Origin: Armatimonadota bacterium
GTDB lineage: Bacteria; Armatimonadota; Zipacnadia; JAUWAU01
DNA length: 64,000 bases
Assembly (NCBI GenBank): GCA_030601885.1
Contig: JAUWAU010000025.1
Coordinates: forward strand, 23,899 to 87,898
Reading direction: 5' to 3'
Positions within the stretch are counted from its first letter, which is position 1. Each line of letters opens with the position of its first letter. Positions 41,695 through 51,785 of this stretch are shown here, one piece after another. Position numbers and translations under genes: made by a program. The notes under the pieces were generated by a model, which ran no database searches, was not told the origin of the DNA, and was given only the letters and a program-made list of their open reading frames with translations.

Positions 41695-42555
41695 ATGGTA
41701 AAGCCCATGCGTAGGTGCACCTGGCCTCTGGTCGTGCTGGTTCTGCTCGTCACCGCGTCTCCGAGCTTCCCCTGGGGACCGGAGGGCCACAGGATCGCCA
41801 CGTCCACTGCGTGCGACACCCTGCGGGGCTCGATCGGCCGGTTCTTCAAGGATAACCGCGAGTTTCTGCTCGAGCACTGCAATGAGCCGGATGACTGGGC
41901 GCACGACGGCCAGCATCCGGAGGAGCGCTACCAGCACTACATCGACATGGATCTCGTCGCGCCCTATCCGTTCACTGACGTACCGCGGGACCTCTCCAAG
42001 TTCGAGGCGAAGCTGAAGGAGATGAACCTCTCGGCGGCGGATGTTGGACGCATCCCGTGGCGCATAGGCGAGCGGCACAAGCAGCTCACGGCGGCGTTCC
42101 GCGCGAAGGACTGGGACAAGGTGAAGCACATCGCCTCCCACCTGGGGCACTACATCCAGGACGCCACCGTGCCGCTGCACTCCACGAAGAACTACGACGG
42201 GCAGTACAGCGGCAATCGGGGGATCCACGGCCGCTTTGAGGCCGACATGATTCGCCACTACCTGCACGAATACTCCGACCTGTCCAACACGGCGGGAGCG
42301 CCGACCTTCATCAAGGACCCGGTGGACATGACTTTCGAGGTGCTCATCGATAGCTACGTCTACGTGGACAACGTGCTGCGCGCGGACACACACGCCCATC
42401 GCTTTGGGGAGCTGTACGACGCAGCCTATTATGCGAAGCTGCATGGGCTTGTCGGATGGATTGCGAAGCGTCGCCTCGGCGATGCCGCCACTGCCACGGC
42501 CAGCCTGTGGCTGTCGGCGTGGCTGGACGCCGGGAAACCGGAGCCGGGACGGTAG
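41695..42555 (+). CDS. Secreted S1/P1 nuclease / zinc-dependent phospholipase C-like protein
   Basis: 286 residues from ATG 41695 (41707 also possible). A signal peptide ends around PSFPWG, putting Trp and His of FPWGPEGHRIA at the mature N-terminus as in the trinuclear zinc fold. Other likely zinc ligands: NEPDDWAHDGQHPEERYQHY, HLGHYIQDATVPLHSTKNYDG and GIHGRFEADM. These enzymes cleave phosphodiesters in nucleic acids or phospholipids outside the cell. I cannot say which. Confidence 0.8.
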   Translation: MVKPMRRCTWPLVVLVLLVTASPSFPWGPEGHRIATSTACDTLRGSIGRFFKDNREFLLEHCNEPDDWAHDGQHPEERYQHYIDMDLVAPYPFTDVPRDLSKFEAKLKEMNLSAADVGRIPWRIGERHKQLTAAFRAKDWDKVKHIASHLGHYIQDATVPLHSTKNYDGQYSGNRGIHGRFEADMIRHYLHEYSDLSNTAGAPTFIKDPVDMTFEVLIDSYVYVDNVLRADTHAHRFGELYDAAYYAKLHGLVGWIAKRRLGDAATATASLWLSAWLDAGKPEPGR

Positions 42556-42626
42556 GCGACGGGCATCGGACCGCAGCGACACCGTCGTCGCTGATGGCGA
42601 TCACCGATATTCAGAGGAGATGTGCG

Positions 42627-45600
42627 ATGACAACGGACAAACGAACTGGCGTGCCGTTTGGGCCATCCTATTTGCGTCCGGCGCTCATCCTGATGGCGGC
42701 GCTATGCGCGACGTCGGCCACGCATCTGAGCTGGGCCCAGAAGGCCCTCAAATTCGAGGCGGAGGATGTCACCGGACCGAAACACGCGTGGCAGAAGGAC
42801 ACATACAGCGAAGACAAGTGGAATCTGTGGTCAACCGACACAGACGCAGAGCTGAAATGGTCGGAAGGGATCGTGCTGCAGTCGCCCCGGGTCATGAACG
42901 ACCGCGAGCGACCCGAGGATGGCGCACCGCCGCTTCACACGTTCATCGATAACATCCCGCCAGGCCGGTATATTGTCGAGATCTATGCCGTCGCGCGACC
43001 CATGGGGATCTCACTCGACGGCGAGAACTGGCGAAAGATAGACTCATCGCGCCGCAACCTGGGCGAGTTCGAGATAACGGACGGGACCTTTGAGCTGTGG
43101 GTGGATGACCGCTATGCGTCGGACACGAACCCGGGCTCGACCTACTACGACTACGTGCTCCTCACGCCGATCATTGCCGGCGAAATGGGGATCGCCAACG
43201 GAGGCTTCGAGACCGTGGCCGAGGAGCACGTGCCTGGCTGGACGTGGTGGACGCGGATAGAAGGCACCGGCACGGCCACGCTCACCAAGCAGTGGAAGAA
43301 CTCGGGCGAGTATAGCTGCTTCATCAGCCACGACGGCGAGCGCGATTGGGCCTTTACCAACATGGCCCGGTTCGACGTGAAACCCGGGATGGTCCTGACG
43401 GCCTCGGCCTGGGCTCGGTGTGAGGACAGCGATGCGGTCGAGTTGGCCATTGTGGGGATGGCCGGCGGGGAGGTGGTGCGGTGGACGATCGGGTCGGATG
43501 CGCTGCAGGGCACCAGTGAGTGGAAGCTGCTCGAGGCGGGCACTCGCGTTCCTCGGGGCATGGACCAGGTTCAGGTGAGGCTCGTGGGAAGCGGGCACAG
43601 TCGGGTGTGGGTCGATGACGTAAAGATGCACGAGGGATGGCCCGAAAGGCCGGACAGGCCGGCAAAGCCTCCGATCGAAGGCTTCGCGAAACAGCGTCTG
43701 AACGAAAAGCTGGACCGAGGGATTCTGGCGCTGCCGATGGACGGCGGGGGCGTGTACGTCGGCTGGCGGCTGCTGAAGGACGACCCGGAGAACATCGCGT
43801 TCAATGTCTATCGCCGCACGCCCGGTCAGAATGTCAAGAGGCTCAACACAGCCCCGGTGGCCCAGACCACGGACTTCGTCGATCCGCAACCCGTTGCCGG
43901 CGTTGAGAACGAGTACTTCGTCCGGCCCATCATCAACGGGCGCGAGGGCGATGCGTCAAAGGCGGCTAGAGCCACTCCGTCGCCCGACGGACGCAACTAC
44001 GTCTCCATCATGCTCGACGGGGACCACACGTTCCAGAAGGTAGGCATTGCCGACCTGAACGGCGACGGCGCGTACGACTACGTCATCAAGCAGCCCAATG
44101 CAAACGTTGACCCGTACGTGAACTACTGGAAGCCGAGCCCGAGCACTTACAAGGTCGAGGCATATCTGAGCGATGGCACCCTCCTGTGGCGCAAGGATCT
44201 CGGTTGGGCGATCGAGCAAGGCATCTGGTACTCGCCGATGGTGGTCTATGACCTGGACGGCGATGGCAAAGCAGAGGTGGCGCTCAAGGCCGGCGAGGGC
44301 GACCCGCGGGACGAAGATGGCCGCGTGCAGTCGGGCCCCGAGTGGCTGTCGATCCTCGATGGGATGACGGGCGAGGAGATGGCCCGCGTTGATTGGCCGG
44401 CGCGCGAGGAATTCCCCGCCTACAACTACGCCTCCCGCAACCAGCTCTGCGTGGCCTACCTGGACGGCAAGACCCCATGCCTCATCGTCGAGCGCGGAAC
44501 GTACAACGTCATCATAGTGGTGGCGTACGAATATCGGGATGGAAATCTGCGGGAGTTATGGCGCTGGAACGACGGCGAGGAGGGCGGCTTGTACCGGGGC
44601 CAGGGCGCGCATAGCATGCACGCCGTGGACGTTGACGGCGACGGGCGCGACGAAGTCTTCCTGGGCTCTGCGGTGCTTGATGACAATGGCAGCGGATTGT
44701 GGTCCACCGGCATGGGCCACCCGGATCATCACTACGTGGGGGACATCGATCCGAACCGCCCTGGCCTCGAGGTGTACTACGGGATCGAGCCGCGACAACT
44801 GCTCGACGCCTGTCTCCTGGTGGACGCCCGGACCGGAGAGCCGATCTGGGGACTGGACGAGCCCACGAGACACGTGCACGCCAAGGGAATGTGCGCCGAC
44901 ATCGACCCGACGCACCCGGGACTGGAGTGCTACTCGGGCGAGAGGGACCTCCCCGAGCAGAAGTGGCTGCGGGCCGCGAATGGCGAGCTGATAGGCAAGG
45001 TGGACTTGGGCGGTCTGAGCCCGCTCACCGTGTACTGGGACGCGGATCTGCAGCGCGAGCTTCTGCGCCGGCCGCGCATCTACGACTACCAGGGCGCCGT
45101 GCACGAGACGAACATCGCCGGGAGCTGGATCGGAACGGCGGACGTCCTCGGCGACTGGCGCGAGGAGCTCATCATGACGCTGCCGGGCGAGCTGCGCATC
45201 TACTCCACCACGATCCCGGCACGCGACCGGCGCGTCTGTCTCATGCAGGACCCGCTGTACCGAATGGACGTGTGCATCCAGACGATGGGCTACACCCAGG
45301 CGCCGATGACCACCGAGTGCCTGTCGGCCGGTGAGCCGTACATCGGGATGCGTCTGCCTCCGGAGAAGCTGACCCCGGGCGAGGAGACGGCAGCCGAGGT
45401 CGTGGCCGTCGCGCCGTCTGAGCAACCCCTGAAGGGAACGGTGCGACTGGAGGCGACGGCGGGAGTCAGCTTGACCGCGACTGAAATCCAAGTGGACGTC
45501 CCCGCTGGCGAGGTGCGAAAGCACTCGGTCGGGATAACTATGGCGGGAGTCAAGTCTTCCGTCTCGGCGAGCGGGGCGCCAAAGTTGGTGATGACGTACG

Positions 45601-46094
45601 ACGGCTCGGGGGGGCCTTTGACGAGCGAAGTGGCCTTGCGTGCCGTTGACATGCCGTTGACGGAGGTCGCTCGCGTGCAGGCCGAGGACTTCGCAAACCA
45701 GGGCGGCGGCTCCGTACAGCACCGGAAGGACAAAGCTGGGGCTGACGGGGCCTGCTTCTCGCACTGGGACGATGAGGGGCACTGGCTCGAGTGGACCGTT
45801 CGAGCCGAGACGGCCGGCGAGTACTGGCTCGTGGTGCGCTACTGTGCAATAGCGGACGTGGCGCGCCAGGTCGAGCTCGACGGCAAGCCACTCACCGACG
45901 ATCCGGTCCAGTTCCCCTCAACCGGCGGCTTCAGCAGCGACGCGAACGACTGGGCGCACGCCGTGGCGCGCGACTCCGCGGGCCAACCTCTCACGCTGCC
46001 CCTCTCCGCCGGCGAGCACACGGTGCGGATGACGAACGCCGACGGAAACGGAATGAATGTGGACTATCTGCTGTTGTGGAGGGCGCGACAGTAA
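42627..46094 (+). CDS. Secreted PL11 rhamnogalacturonan lyase with carbohydrate-binding modules
   Basis: 1155 residues from ATG 42627 (GAGGAG 8 nt upstream; the frame opens at 42456). A signal peptide ends near HLSWAQ. Two beta-sandwich binding-module-like regions (to about residue 345) precede a PL11 catalytic propeller (about 360-910): ALPMDGGGVYVGWRLL, IADLNGDGAYDYVIKQPN, VYDLDGDGKAEVALKAGEG, HAVDVDGDGRDEVFLGS and MCADIDPTHPGLECYSGE, with Ca-binding DxDGDG loops. The last ~140 residues are a CBM35-like module (VARVQAEDFANQGGG). PL11 enzymes cut the rhamnogalacturonan-I backbone of pectin. Confidence 0.92.
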   Translation: MTTDKRTGVPFGPSYLRPALILMAALCATSATHLSWAQKALKFEAEDVTGPKHAWQKDTYSEDKWNLWSTDTDAELKWSEGIVLQSPRVMNDRERPEDGAPPLHTFIDNIPPGRYIVEIYAVARPMGISLDGENWRKIDSSRRNLGEFEITDGTFELWVDDRYASDTNPGSTYYDYVLLTPIIAGEMGIANGGFETVAEEHVPGWTWWTRIEGTGTATLTKQWKNSGEYSCFISHDGERDWAFTNMARFDVKPGMVLTASAWARCEDSDAVELAIVGMAGGEVVRWTIGSDALQGTSEWKLLEAGTRVPRGMDQVQVRLVGSGHSRVWVDDVKMHEGWPERPDRPAKPPIEGFAKQRLNEKLDRGILALPMDGGGVYVGWRLLKDDPENIAFNVYRRTPGQNVKRLNTAPVAQTTDFVDPQPVAGVENEYFVRPIINGREGDASKAARATPSPDGRNYVSIMLDGDHTFQKVGIADLNGDGAYDYVIKQPNANVDPYVNYWKPSPSTYKVEAYLSDGTLLWRKDLGWAIEQGIWYSPMVVYDLDGDGKAEVALKAGEGDPRDEDGRVQSGPEWLSILDGMTGEEMARVDWPAREEFPAYNYASRNQLCVAYLDGKTPCLIVERGTYNVIIVVAYEYRDGNLRELWRWNDGEEGGLYRGQGAHSMHAVDVDGDGRDEVFLGSAVLDDNGSGLWSTGMGHPDHHYVGDIDPNRPGLEVYYGIEPRQLLDACLLVDARTGEPIWGLDEPTRHVHAKGMCADIDPTHPGLECYSGERDLPEQKWLRAANGELIGKVDLGGLSPLTVYWDADLQRELLRRPRIYDYQGAVHETNIAGSWIGTADVLGDWREELIMTLPGELRIYSTTIPARDRRVCLMQDPLYRMDVCIQTMGYTQAPMTTECLSAGEPYIGMRLPPEKLTPGEETAAEVVAVAPSEQPLKGTVRLEATAGVSLTATEIQVDVPAGEVRKHSVGITMAGVKSSVSASGAPKLVMTYDGSGGPLTSEVALRAVDMPLTEVARVQAEDFANQGGGSVQHRKDKAGADGACFSHWDDEGHWLEWTVRAETAGEYWLVVRYCAIADVARQVELDGKPLTDDPVQFPSTGGFSSDANDWAHAVARDSAGQPLTLPLSAGEHTVRMTNADGNGMNVDYLLLWRARQ

Positions 46095-46133
46095 GCTGCA
46101 CGTGTGTTGCCTGAACAGTTCGCTCTTTTTGGA

Positions 46134-46154
46134 GTTTCACCGTTACGGTGAAAC
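46134..46154. terminator. Hairpin between convergent genes
   Basis: GTTTCACCG (46134-46142) and CGGTGAAAC (46146-46154) form a perfect 9-bp stem with a TTA loop, preceded by CTCTTTTT and lying between converging genes. It may stop transcription from both sides; the T-run is on one side only. Confidence 0.5.
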
Positions 46155-46214
46155 TACCCCTTGACGACTGGAGCACGCGGGCGACGCGTCGGGGGGGCTG
46201 CGCCCGTGTGGCCC

Positions 46215-47369
46215 TCACGCCGCCTCTACCTTCCCCTGCAGGAACTCATACAGCTCGAGGTTCGACACGTGCTCGTGGCCGATGTCCATCTCCGCCATCT
46301 CCTTGCCCTCCAGGAACAGCACGTGGCTTTCGATGGCGTTCTGGTCCACCTCGCGATCGACCCGTAGGAAGTGGCGCAGGGAGCAGTCCGGCATGTTCAG
46401 CTCGGCGTCCTCTTCGTCGGCCGCGAGCCGTGAGACTTTGAGCACATCGTCGGGGCCAACGCCCAAGTCGGAGCAGCTCGATCCGATGCTCCGGGCGAGC
46501 TCGTCGTCCAGATCGCCGGGCTCTGAGATGTACTTCTCGATGGTGTCGATGGCGTCCGCAACGAAGGCTCCGACACCGGCGCTGAAGCCGTAAAGCATAC
46601 CGGTAGTGAGCATGGCCGCGTCGTCGGAGTGCCCGCAGCCCCGGCGATGGCGAATGTACATGTATCGAAAACGGTCCCCGCCTCCCTCGGCAGCCTCCTC
46701 ACTGAGGATGCCAGAGGCATCGTCAACGATGAGGCCCACTTGCTTGAAGCGCTCGATGTCCTGCTCGTACTCGCCGCGGGCAAGCTGCCTGCCGTCCAGC
46801 CCCATATCGGGCATCTTGGCCACGTCCACGAAGTAGGAGCTGCCCCCGCCGACCTTGATGCCGTACTGCTCTTCCACCTGCCGGCGCACCTCGACGTTAT
46901 CCCGAAGCCCGCCGATGTAGAGGCCCTGCAGGACGCCCTTGGGATCGATGGTAATGCTGCGGAACATGCTCATGCCGAAGAACGGCTCGCCATCGGCATT
47001 GAGGAGCTGCCTGTGCTCAGCCCCCTCGAGCACCTCGTCCACCCACTGGAACACGTCCTCTATGAGCTCCTGCCGGTGTGCGGCGACAGTGCCGGGGCTG
47101 AAGCCCAGGGAGGCCACGATATCCTCGATGTGCGTGTTGACGAAGCGGTGCCCCTTGAACTCGCTGTGGCCCTCGTGGGCGTGGCCTTCGATGGACTGCA
47201 CGAAGAGCAGCTCTTCGACGTGCCACGTGCAGCGCAGCACCTCGGAGGCGAGCATGTTCTTGAAGTCCAGCCTGATGAGCTCCCGCGGCGCAGTGCCCGT
47301 ACGCCACGTGGGCTCGCGCCTGCGCCCCTTGCGGCTCTTCTTGCGGTGTCGGCTTCTGCGTCGTGTCAA
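46215..47369 (-). CDS. Conserved-looking hypothetical protein (384 aa)
   Basis: TTG start at 47369 with GGGAGGA about 10 bases upstream. After a very basic N-terminus (RRRSRHRKKSRKGRRR) the protein is soluble, acidic and mixed alpha/beta. Notable segments: TWHVEELLFVQSIEGHAHEGH, KGHRFVNTHIEDIVASLGFS, GGLRDNVEVRRQVEEQYGIKVGG and RHRRGCGHSDDAAMLTTGM, and a late block with several acidic residues and ESHVLFLEGKEMAEMDIGHE. His-rich patches could bind metal. No signal peptide, no membrane helix. I do not recognise a family. Confidence 0.72.
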   Translation of the reverse strand: MTRRRSRHRKKSRKGRRREPTWRTGTAPRELIRLDFKNMLASEVLRCTWHVEELLFVQSIEGHAHEGHSEFKGHRFVNTHIEDIVASLGFSPGTVAAHRQELIEDVFQWVDEVLEGAEHRQLLNADGEPFFGMSMFRSITIDPKGVLQGLYIGGLRDNVEVRRQVEEQYGIKVGGGSSYFVDVAKMPDMGLDGRQLARGEYEQDIERFKQVGLIVDDASGILSEEAAEGGGDRFRYMYIRHRRGCGHSDDAAMLTTGMLYGFSAGVGAFVADAIDTIEKYISEPGDLDDELARSIGSSCSDLGVGPDDVLKVSRLAADEEDAELNMPDCSLRHFLRVDREVDQNAIESHVLFLEGKEMAEMDIGHEHVSNLELYEFLQGKVEAA

Positions 47370-47647
47370 TTCGCATTCCTCCCGGAGAGGCCAAGGCCAA
47401 CGGTGAAGGGTAAAGCGCAGCGGCCGTTAATGCTTTTCTCCTTTGCCCTGCCTCTCGCGCGTTTCGGCGGTCGGGGGAGGATGTCCTCCGTTCGCCGCGT
47501 CGTACGGGGTATCAGGCTCACGATGGGAACGGTCCTTCGATGGCGGCTTCTCCAGTGCGAGCCCGGAGGGATGATTTGGCCACGCGATGGGCGAAGTAGG
47601 CAAGTCAGCCCAAGGCAGGCAAACCACGAGGAGGGCGGGCCCACCCG

Positions 47648-50600
47648 ATGCTTACTCGTCTAGTTCTTTCGCTGCCGGTGGTCCTCCTGTCAGCCACCGC
47701 GCTCTGCGCCCAGCGAGGCGCAGAGGTGCTCTGGTGGGAGGCGGAGGACGCTGTGGCCACCAACTTCCGCGAGCATCCGTGGCTGGAGATGGATGCCAAG
47801 GGACGCGAGTGGCTCTCGGGCGGGGATTGGCTGACGCACACGCACAAGGAGGAGCACCCGGCACCCGACGGCGGCCGCTACTTCGCCCGCTACCGTGTGC
47901 GCGTGCCAGAGGCTTCACGCTACCATCTCTGGGTGCGCGAGCGGCCCAAGCGGACGCTGCTGAGCCGGTGGCGCTTCGACGATCAACCATGGCGAGAAAC
48001 CAGCACGGATCTTCCCTGGGTAGATCGCGTTATCATGGCAAAGGACCGCCCGGCGGTCTGGTATCGCTATGGCGTGATCGAGCTCGATGCGAGCCAGCAC
48101 ACCTTCGAGATGGAGCTCCCGGCCACGCCGGGCCCCGCCGCCTTCGATTGCTTCTTGCTGTACCGGGGACGCTTCGAGCCGGCGGGCAAGCGAAAGCCTG
48201 CGTCCGATGCAGCGCAGTTCTACGAGTATCCCGAGAATCAACGCGTGGAAGTGATAGTGCGGAAGGCCCGAGAGGAAGCAGAAACTATCCGCCGATTACG
48301 AGCGCACATTGAAGCCACGGCCGTGAATCGGGTGGACTTCTCGAAGGTGGGCCGGCAGGCTGACGTCATCCGGTTCGGGACGGCGTACGACGCCGAGTTC
48401 CAGGCGCACAATGCCAAAGGGAACCTGTCCCGCGTGGACAGGAAGGCGACGTTCGGAAAGAATCGATTCGTCGAGTGGACCTTCACCGCGCCGCGGGCGG
48501 GAGACTACGTGCTCACCATCGCCGCCGACATCGCCCGGCTGCCCAGCCGAAGAGGTAAGATCAGCGTCCAACTCGACGGCGAGTGGAAAGAGTACGGCGA
48601 GATCGCCGAGTCGGGGCAGTACCACTGCCTCGTCACACTCCCGCCGGGCCCGACGCGGTTGCGCCTCGCCAATGCGGGCGGCAGCCTGTTCTATAGCAGC
48701 GGCGCGCGTCTATCCACTGTGCGCGGCGATCCGTGGGCGAGCATCAAGCCGGGCGAGCATCCGCGGCTGCAGTTCAATCCCAGCGAGATCGCACAGATTC
48801 ACCAAGAGATCTCAGCCGATCCCAACCACCCAGTTCGCTACTACTACGACGGGCTGCTCACGGCGGCCGAGAAGCAAGTGGCCGAGCCCGCGAGCATCAG
48901 CAGCCCGCGGGGCTCGGCGCAGGCTCTGCACGAGGTAGCCATTGCGTATGCGCTCACGGGAAAGAAAGAGTACGCAGACCGGGGTGCTGGCTACCTCATG
49001 CGGTTGTCGGACCGGGAATTCGGTCGCAATCCCAACAGCGTGTTAGGCAACGGCGAATACCTGGACTGCATGGCGTGGGGCTACGACGCGCTCTACCCCG
49101 AATTGACCGAAGCGCAGCGCAATGCGGTACGCCGGCGCCTGGACCTTGAGGCGCATTGGCTCTGGGTGCAGATGCGGACGCTTTCCAAGGACACGACGCA
49201 CGGCTGGTGGGCCTCCGACCACTCCAACAACTGGCAGGCAGTGGCGGCGGGCGGCCTGGGAATGGCGGCCCTGGTCCTGTTGGGCGAGAGCGCCGATGCC
49301 GAGATGTGGCTCGAGGAGGCCATCGCGCAGGTGAAGATGCTGCTCGACGGCGGCTTCGACTCGGACGGTGCCTATTTCGAAAGCCCGATGTACCACAAGT
49401 ACGCGATGAACTACCTGACGCCGTTTGCCACGGCGCTGCTGCGCGAGGGGCGGGAGGACCTCTTCGATTACCGCGATCGGGTACTGCACAAAACGTGCAT
49501 CTACAACCTCTACATGATGGAGCCCACCCGCGACCACTTCGCCGCCTTCAACGACGGCCGCCGCCTCGCCGGCCGGCCACCGCAGGCGCTGCATCCGGCC
49601 GGAAGCTACTTCGCGCGGCTCGCATCGGTATACCGTGACGGCCTGGTGCAGTGGCTCTTCCACGCCATGTACGGCCCCGGGCGTCGTTTCCCCGTGTGGA
49701 ACTTCCAGCACGGCCATCCGGACGCCGTGGTCTGGTACGACGACACCGTGGCGGTTGAGAACCCGGACACGTCGCCGCGGCTGGCCCTCGCCCGCTGCTG
49801 GCCCGAGCATGGGCGCGTCGCGCTGCGCACCGGGTGGAGCGATCCCAACGCCATCCTCTTCGCCATGGAGTGCGGGGAGTACGGCTCGCACGGCCACGCC
49901 GATCAGGGCAGCTTCGTCCTCACGGCCTACGGCGAGCACCTCGTGGACGACACCGGCTACGGCGGCTGGGAGGCCACGTCGGAGGCTCACAGCGTGGTGC
50001 TCATCGATGGCAAGGGCCAGAGGCAGAGGGGCATGCTCGGCGCCATCCGCGACTTCCTTCACACGGAGGCGATGGACTACTTCGAGGCTGATAGCACGGC
50101 GGCGTATAGCACGGCGGAGTCACCGGCTGAACGCGTGAAGCGCCATGTGCTGTTCATGCGACCCAGCTACTTCGTCATCGTGGACGATGTGCGCAAGGAT
50201 GATAGCCAGCACGACTATCAGTGGCTGCTTCACTCGCAGGTGCAGCTCTCTACCACCGAGATCCAGATCCGCGAGCCCGACGAGATAACGTTCCAGGCCG
50301 AGCGCGCGGCGCTAGAGGTGCGCGTGCTCTCGCCCGAGGCGCCGCGGTCCAAGGTCGTGAGCAAGCAAGGGCACGCGTTCCTCAGCGTCGCGACACCCCA
50401 GAAGGTGGAGGAAGTCACGTTCTTCGCCGTGCTGTATCCGACCGCGGCGGGCAATGCGGCGCCCGCGGTCACGCCCGTTCGCACGGATGCCCTCGTCGGC
50501 GCGAAGGTCGGCGACGACGTGGTGCTGTGGAGCCTGGAGGAAGGCGCGTGGGAGCACGCAGGCATGAAGACCGACGCCCATTTCGCCGCCTGCCGCCAGG

Positions 50601-50878
50601 AGCCTCGATCTGCCTTGGTGAAGTCGGCGCGCTCGCTGGAGTGGGGCCGCATCGGCTTTGGGGCAGACCGCCCCGTGACGGCCATCCTCACCGACACCGA
50701 AGCGCGTCTCGTCCTGTCCGACCACACCACCCTCGCCTTCAGCGACAGCTACATGCGCAACGGTACTGTCTACGAGACCGACCAGGACCGCGACCCCGCC
50801 AACGACGAGCCCGTGGGGCAAGTTGACGCGACCGGGCGGGTGAGGTTGGGGACAGGAGCGTTTAAGGTCAGGACATAG
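47648..50878 (+). CDS. Secreted heparinase II/III-family polysaccharide lyase
   Basis: 1076 residues with a signal peptide (LSLPVVLLSATALCAQ). The N-terminal ~370 residues hold beta-sandwich modules (WWEAEDAVATNFREHPW, RYHLWVRERPKR). An alpha/alpha-toroid follows (about 380-680: YLDCMAWGYDALYPELTEAQR, WWASDHSNNWQAVAAGG), then the heparinase II/III beta-sheet domain with ECGEYGSHGHADQGSFVLTAYGEHLVDDTGYGG near residue 745, the metal- and substrate-binding signature. Related enzymes are alginate, heparin or oligo-uronide lyases; the polymer cut here is unknown. Confidence 0.9.
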   Translation: MLTRLVLSLPVVLLSATALCAQRGAEVLWWEAEDAVATNFREHPWLEMDAKGREWLSGGDWLTHTHKEEHPAPDGGRYFARYRVRVPEASRYHLWVRERPKRTLLSRWRFDDQPWRETSTDLPWVDRVIMAKDRPAVWYRYGVIELDASQHTFEMELPATPGPAAFDCFLLYRGRFEPAGKRKPASDAAQFYEYPENQRVEVIVRKAREEAETIRRLRAHIEATAVNRVDFSKVGRQADVIRFGTAYDAEFQAHNAKGNLSRVDRKATFGKNRFVEWTFTAPRAGDYVLTIAADIARLPSRRGKISVQLDGEWKEYGEIAESGQYHCLVTLPPGPTRLRLANAGGSLFYSSGARLSTVRGDPWASIKPGEHPRLQFNPSEIAQIHQEISADPNHPVRYYYDGLLTAAEKQVAEPASISSPRGSAQALHEVAIAYALTGKKEYADRGAGYLMRLSDREFGRNPNSVLGNGEYLDCMAWGYDALYPELTEAQRNAVRRRLDLEAHWLWVQMRTLSKDTTHGWWASDHSNNWQAVAAGGLGMAALVLLGESADAEMWLEEAIAQVKMLLDGGFDSDGAYFESPMYHKYAMNYLTPFATALLREGREDLFDYRDRVLHKTCIYNLYMMEPTRDHFAAFNDGRRLAGRPPQALHPAGSYFARLASVYRDGLVQWLFHAMYGPGRRFPVWNFQHGHPDAVVWYDDTVAVENPDTSPRLALARCWPEHGRVALRTGWSDPNAILFAMECGEYGSHGHADQGSFVLTAYGEHLVDDTGYGGWEATSEAHSVVLIDGKGQRQRGMLGAIRDFLHTEAMDYFEADSTAAYSTAESPAERVKRHVLFMRPSYFVIVDDVRKDDSQHDYQWLLHSQVQLSTTEIQIREPDEITFQAERAALEVRVLSPEAPRSKVVSKQGHAFLSVATPQKVEEVTFFAVLYPTAAGNAAPAVTPVRTDALVGAKVGDDVVLWSLEEGAWEHAGMKTDAHFAACRQEPRSALVKSARSLEWGRIGFGADRPVTAILTDTEARLVLSDHTTLAFSDSYMRNGTVYETDQDRDPANDEPVGQVDATGRVRLGTGAFKVRT

Positions 50879-50897
50879 GCCCAGCAGATCTCGGCGG

Positions 50898-50919
50898 CCC
50901 TGCGAGCAAGCGCAGGGCG
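50898..50919. terminator. Hairpin between convergent genes
   Basis: GCCCTGCG (50898-50905) and CGCAGGGC (50912-50919), loop AGCAAG, in the 46-bp gap between converging coding sequences. Stem strength and place suggest a terminator or repeat; no T-run. Confidence 0.45.
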
Positions 50920-50924
50920 ACCGG

Positions 50925-51785
50925 CTATTCGCTTTCTCGAGGGATCGAGATCAGCGGAATCTGGTCTTCGTGCCCCTCAACGGCTGCCACCGCAGCCTCC
51001 TCGAAACGGTCGCGCTCTCTGTTGAGGTCGAACAACGTCGTGTCTAGCTTCTCCTCGATCCACGCTTTCAAGGCGTACTCGCCATTAAGACCGCCCGGCG
51101 AGGAAACGTAGCCGATCAGGAACTCAGTCCGTAACGTGGCGCCTTCTCTTATCCGCATCGCCCTGCTCGTGAGAGCATCAGCGTCCCTCTCCGCATTCTG
51201 TGGCGAGGCAAGGTTGACAGCCTCCGCGATGACCCACTTCTCCGCCGCGCGGAACACACGTCTAACCGTGACCTCGCGCCCACGATACCCCTTTACGGAT
51301 TGGTTGGCTGCGAAACGCGGAGCTACACGACCCAGAGCACGGCTCAGTTGCCCGTCGATCCTGCGCCGGTCGCGACGACCCTCGGGAGCGACGATAGCTT
51401 CATAGAGGGGCTCAAGCTCATCTGCCGGCCGCGCGCAGTCTATGGCCATTGGCCGCGAGACTCGCACTCTGAACTGCAACAGGCCCCCCAGCCGCCCCCA
51501 CCAAGCGTCGGAGAATGGACGGACCCCCTCGTTCGTGTATGGCAGCTTACCCGTCTGGAGCCAACGTCGCACCCGGCGAGACGTCCTTGCTATGAATTGG
51601 CGTGCTTCGGGGCTGGCGGCCCCGCGCACGGTCTCGTCGTCCCGGATGAAGCGCAGACGGACGTCGCCACCGTCCGCCCGCCATAGCGCCACGCCGACAG
51701 GTAGCGACATGTCCCGCCCAGGATCGGTCACGTAGCGGAAGACGGCGTACCTAAATGCCGAGGACTCGTCCACCTTCGGTTGCAT
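50925..51785 (-). CDS. DUF3037-like hypothetical protein
   Basis: 286 residues, ATG 51785 with GGGAGGAG seven bases upstream. The N-terminus (SAFRYAVFRYVTDPGRDMSLPVGVALW) resembles the YAVxRYVPDPxRxExxNVGVxL opening of DUF3037 proteins, and the rest is Arg/Glu-rich and soluble (PNEGVRPFSDAWWGRLGG-like middle). DUF3037 genes often pair with a HipA-like gene; none is seen. Function unknown. Confidence 0.6.
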   Translation of the reverse strand: MQPKVDESSAFRYAVFRYVTDPGRDMSLPVGVALWRADGGDVRLRFIRDDETVRGAASPEARQFIARTSRRVRRWLQTGKLPYTNEGVRPFSDAWWGRLGGLLQFRVRVSRPMAIDCARPADELEPLYEAIVAPEGRRDRRRIDGQLSRALGRVAPRFAANQSVKGYRGREVTVRRVFRAAEKWVIAEAVNLASPQNAERDADALTSRAMRIREGATLRTEFLIGYVSSPGGLNGEYALKAWIEEKLDTTLFDLNRERDRFEEAAVAAVEGHEDQIPLISIPRESE

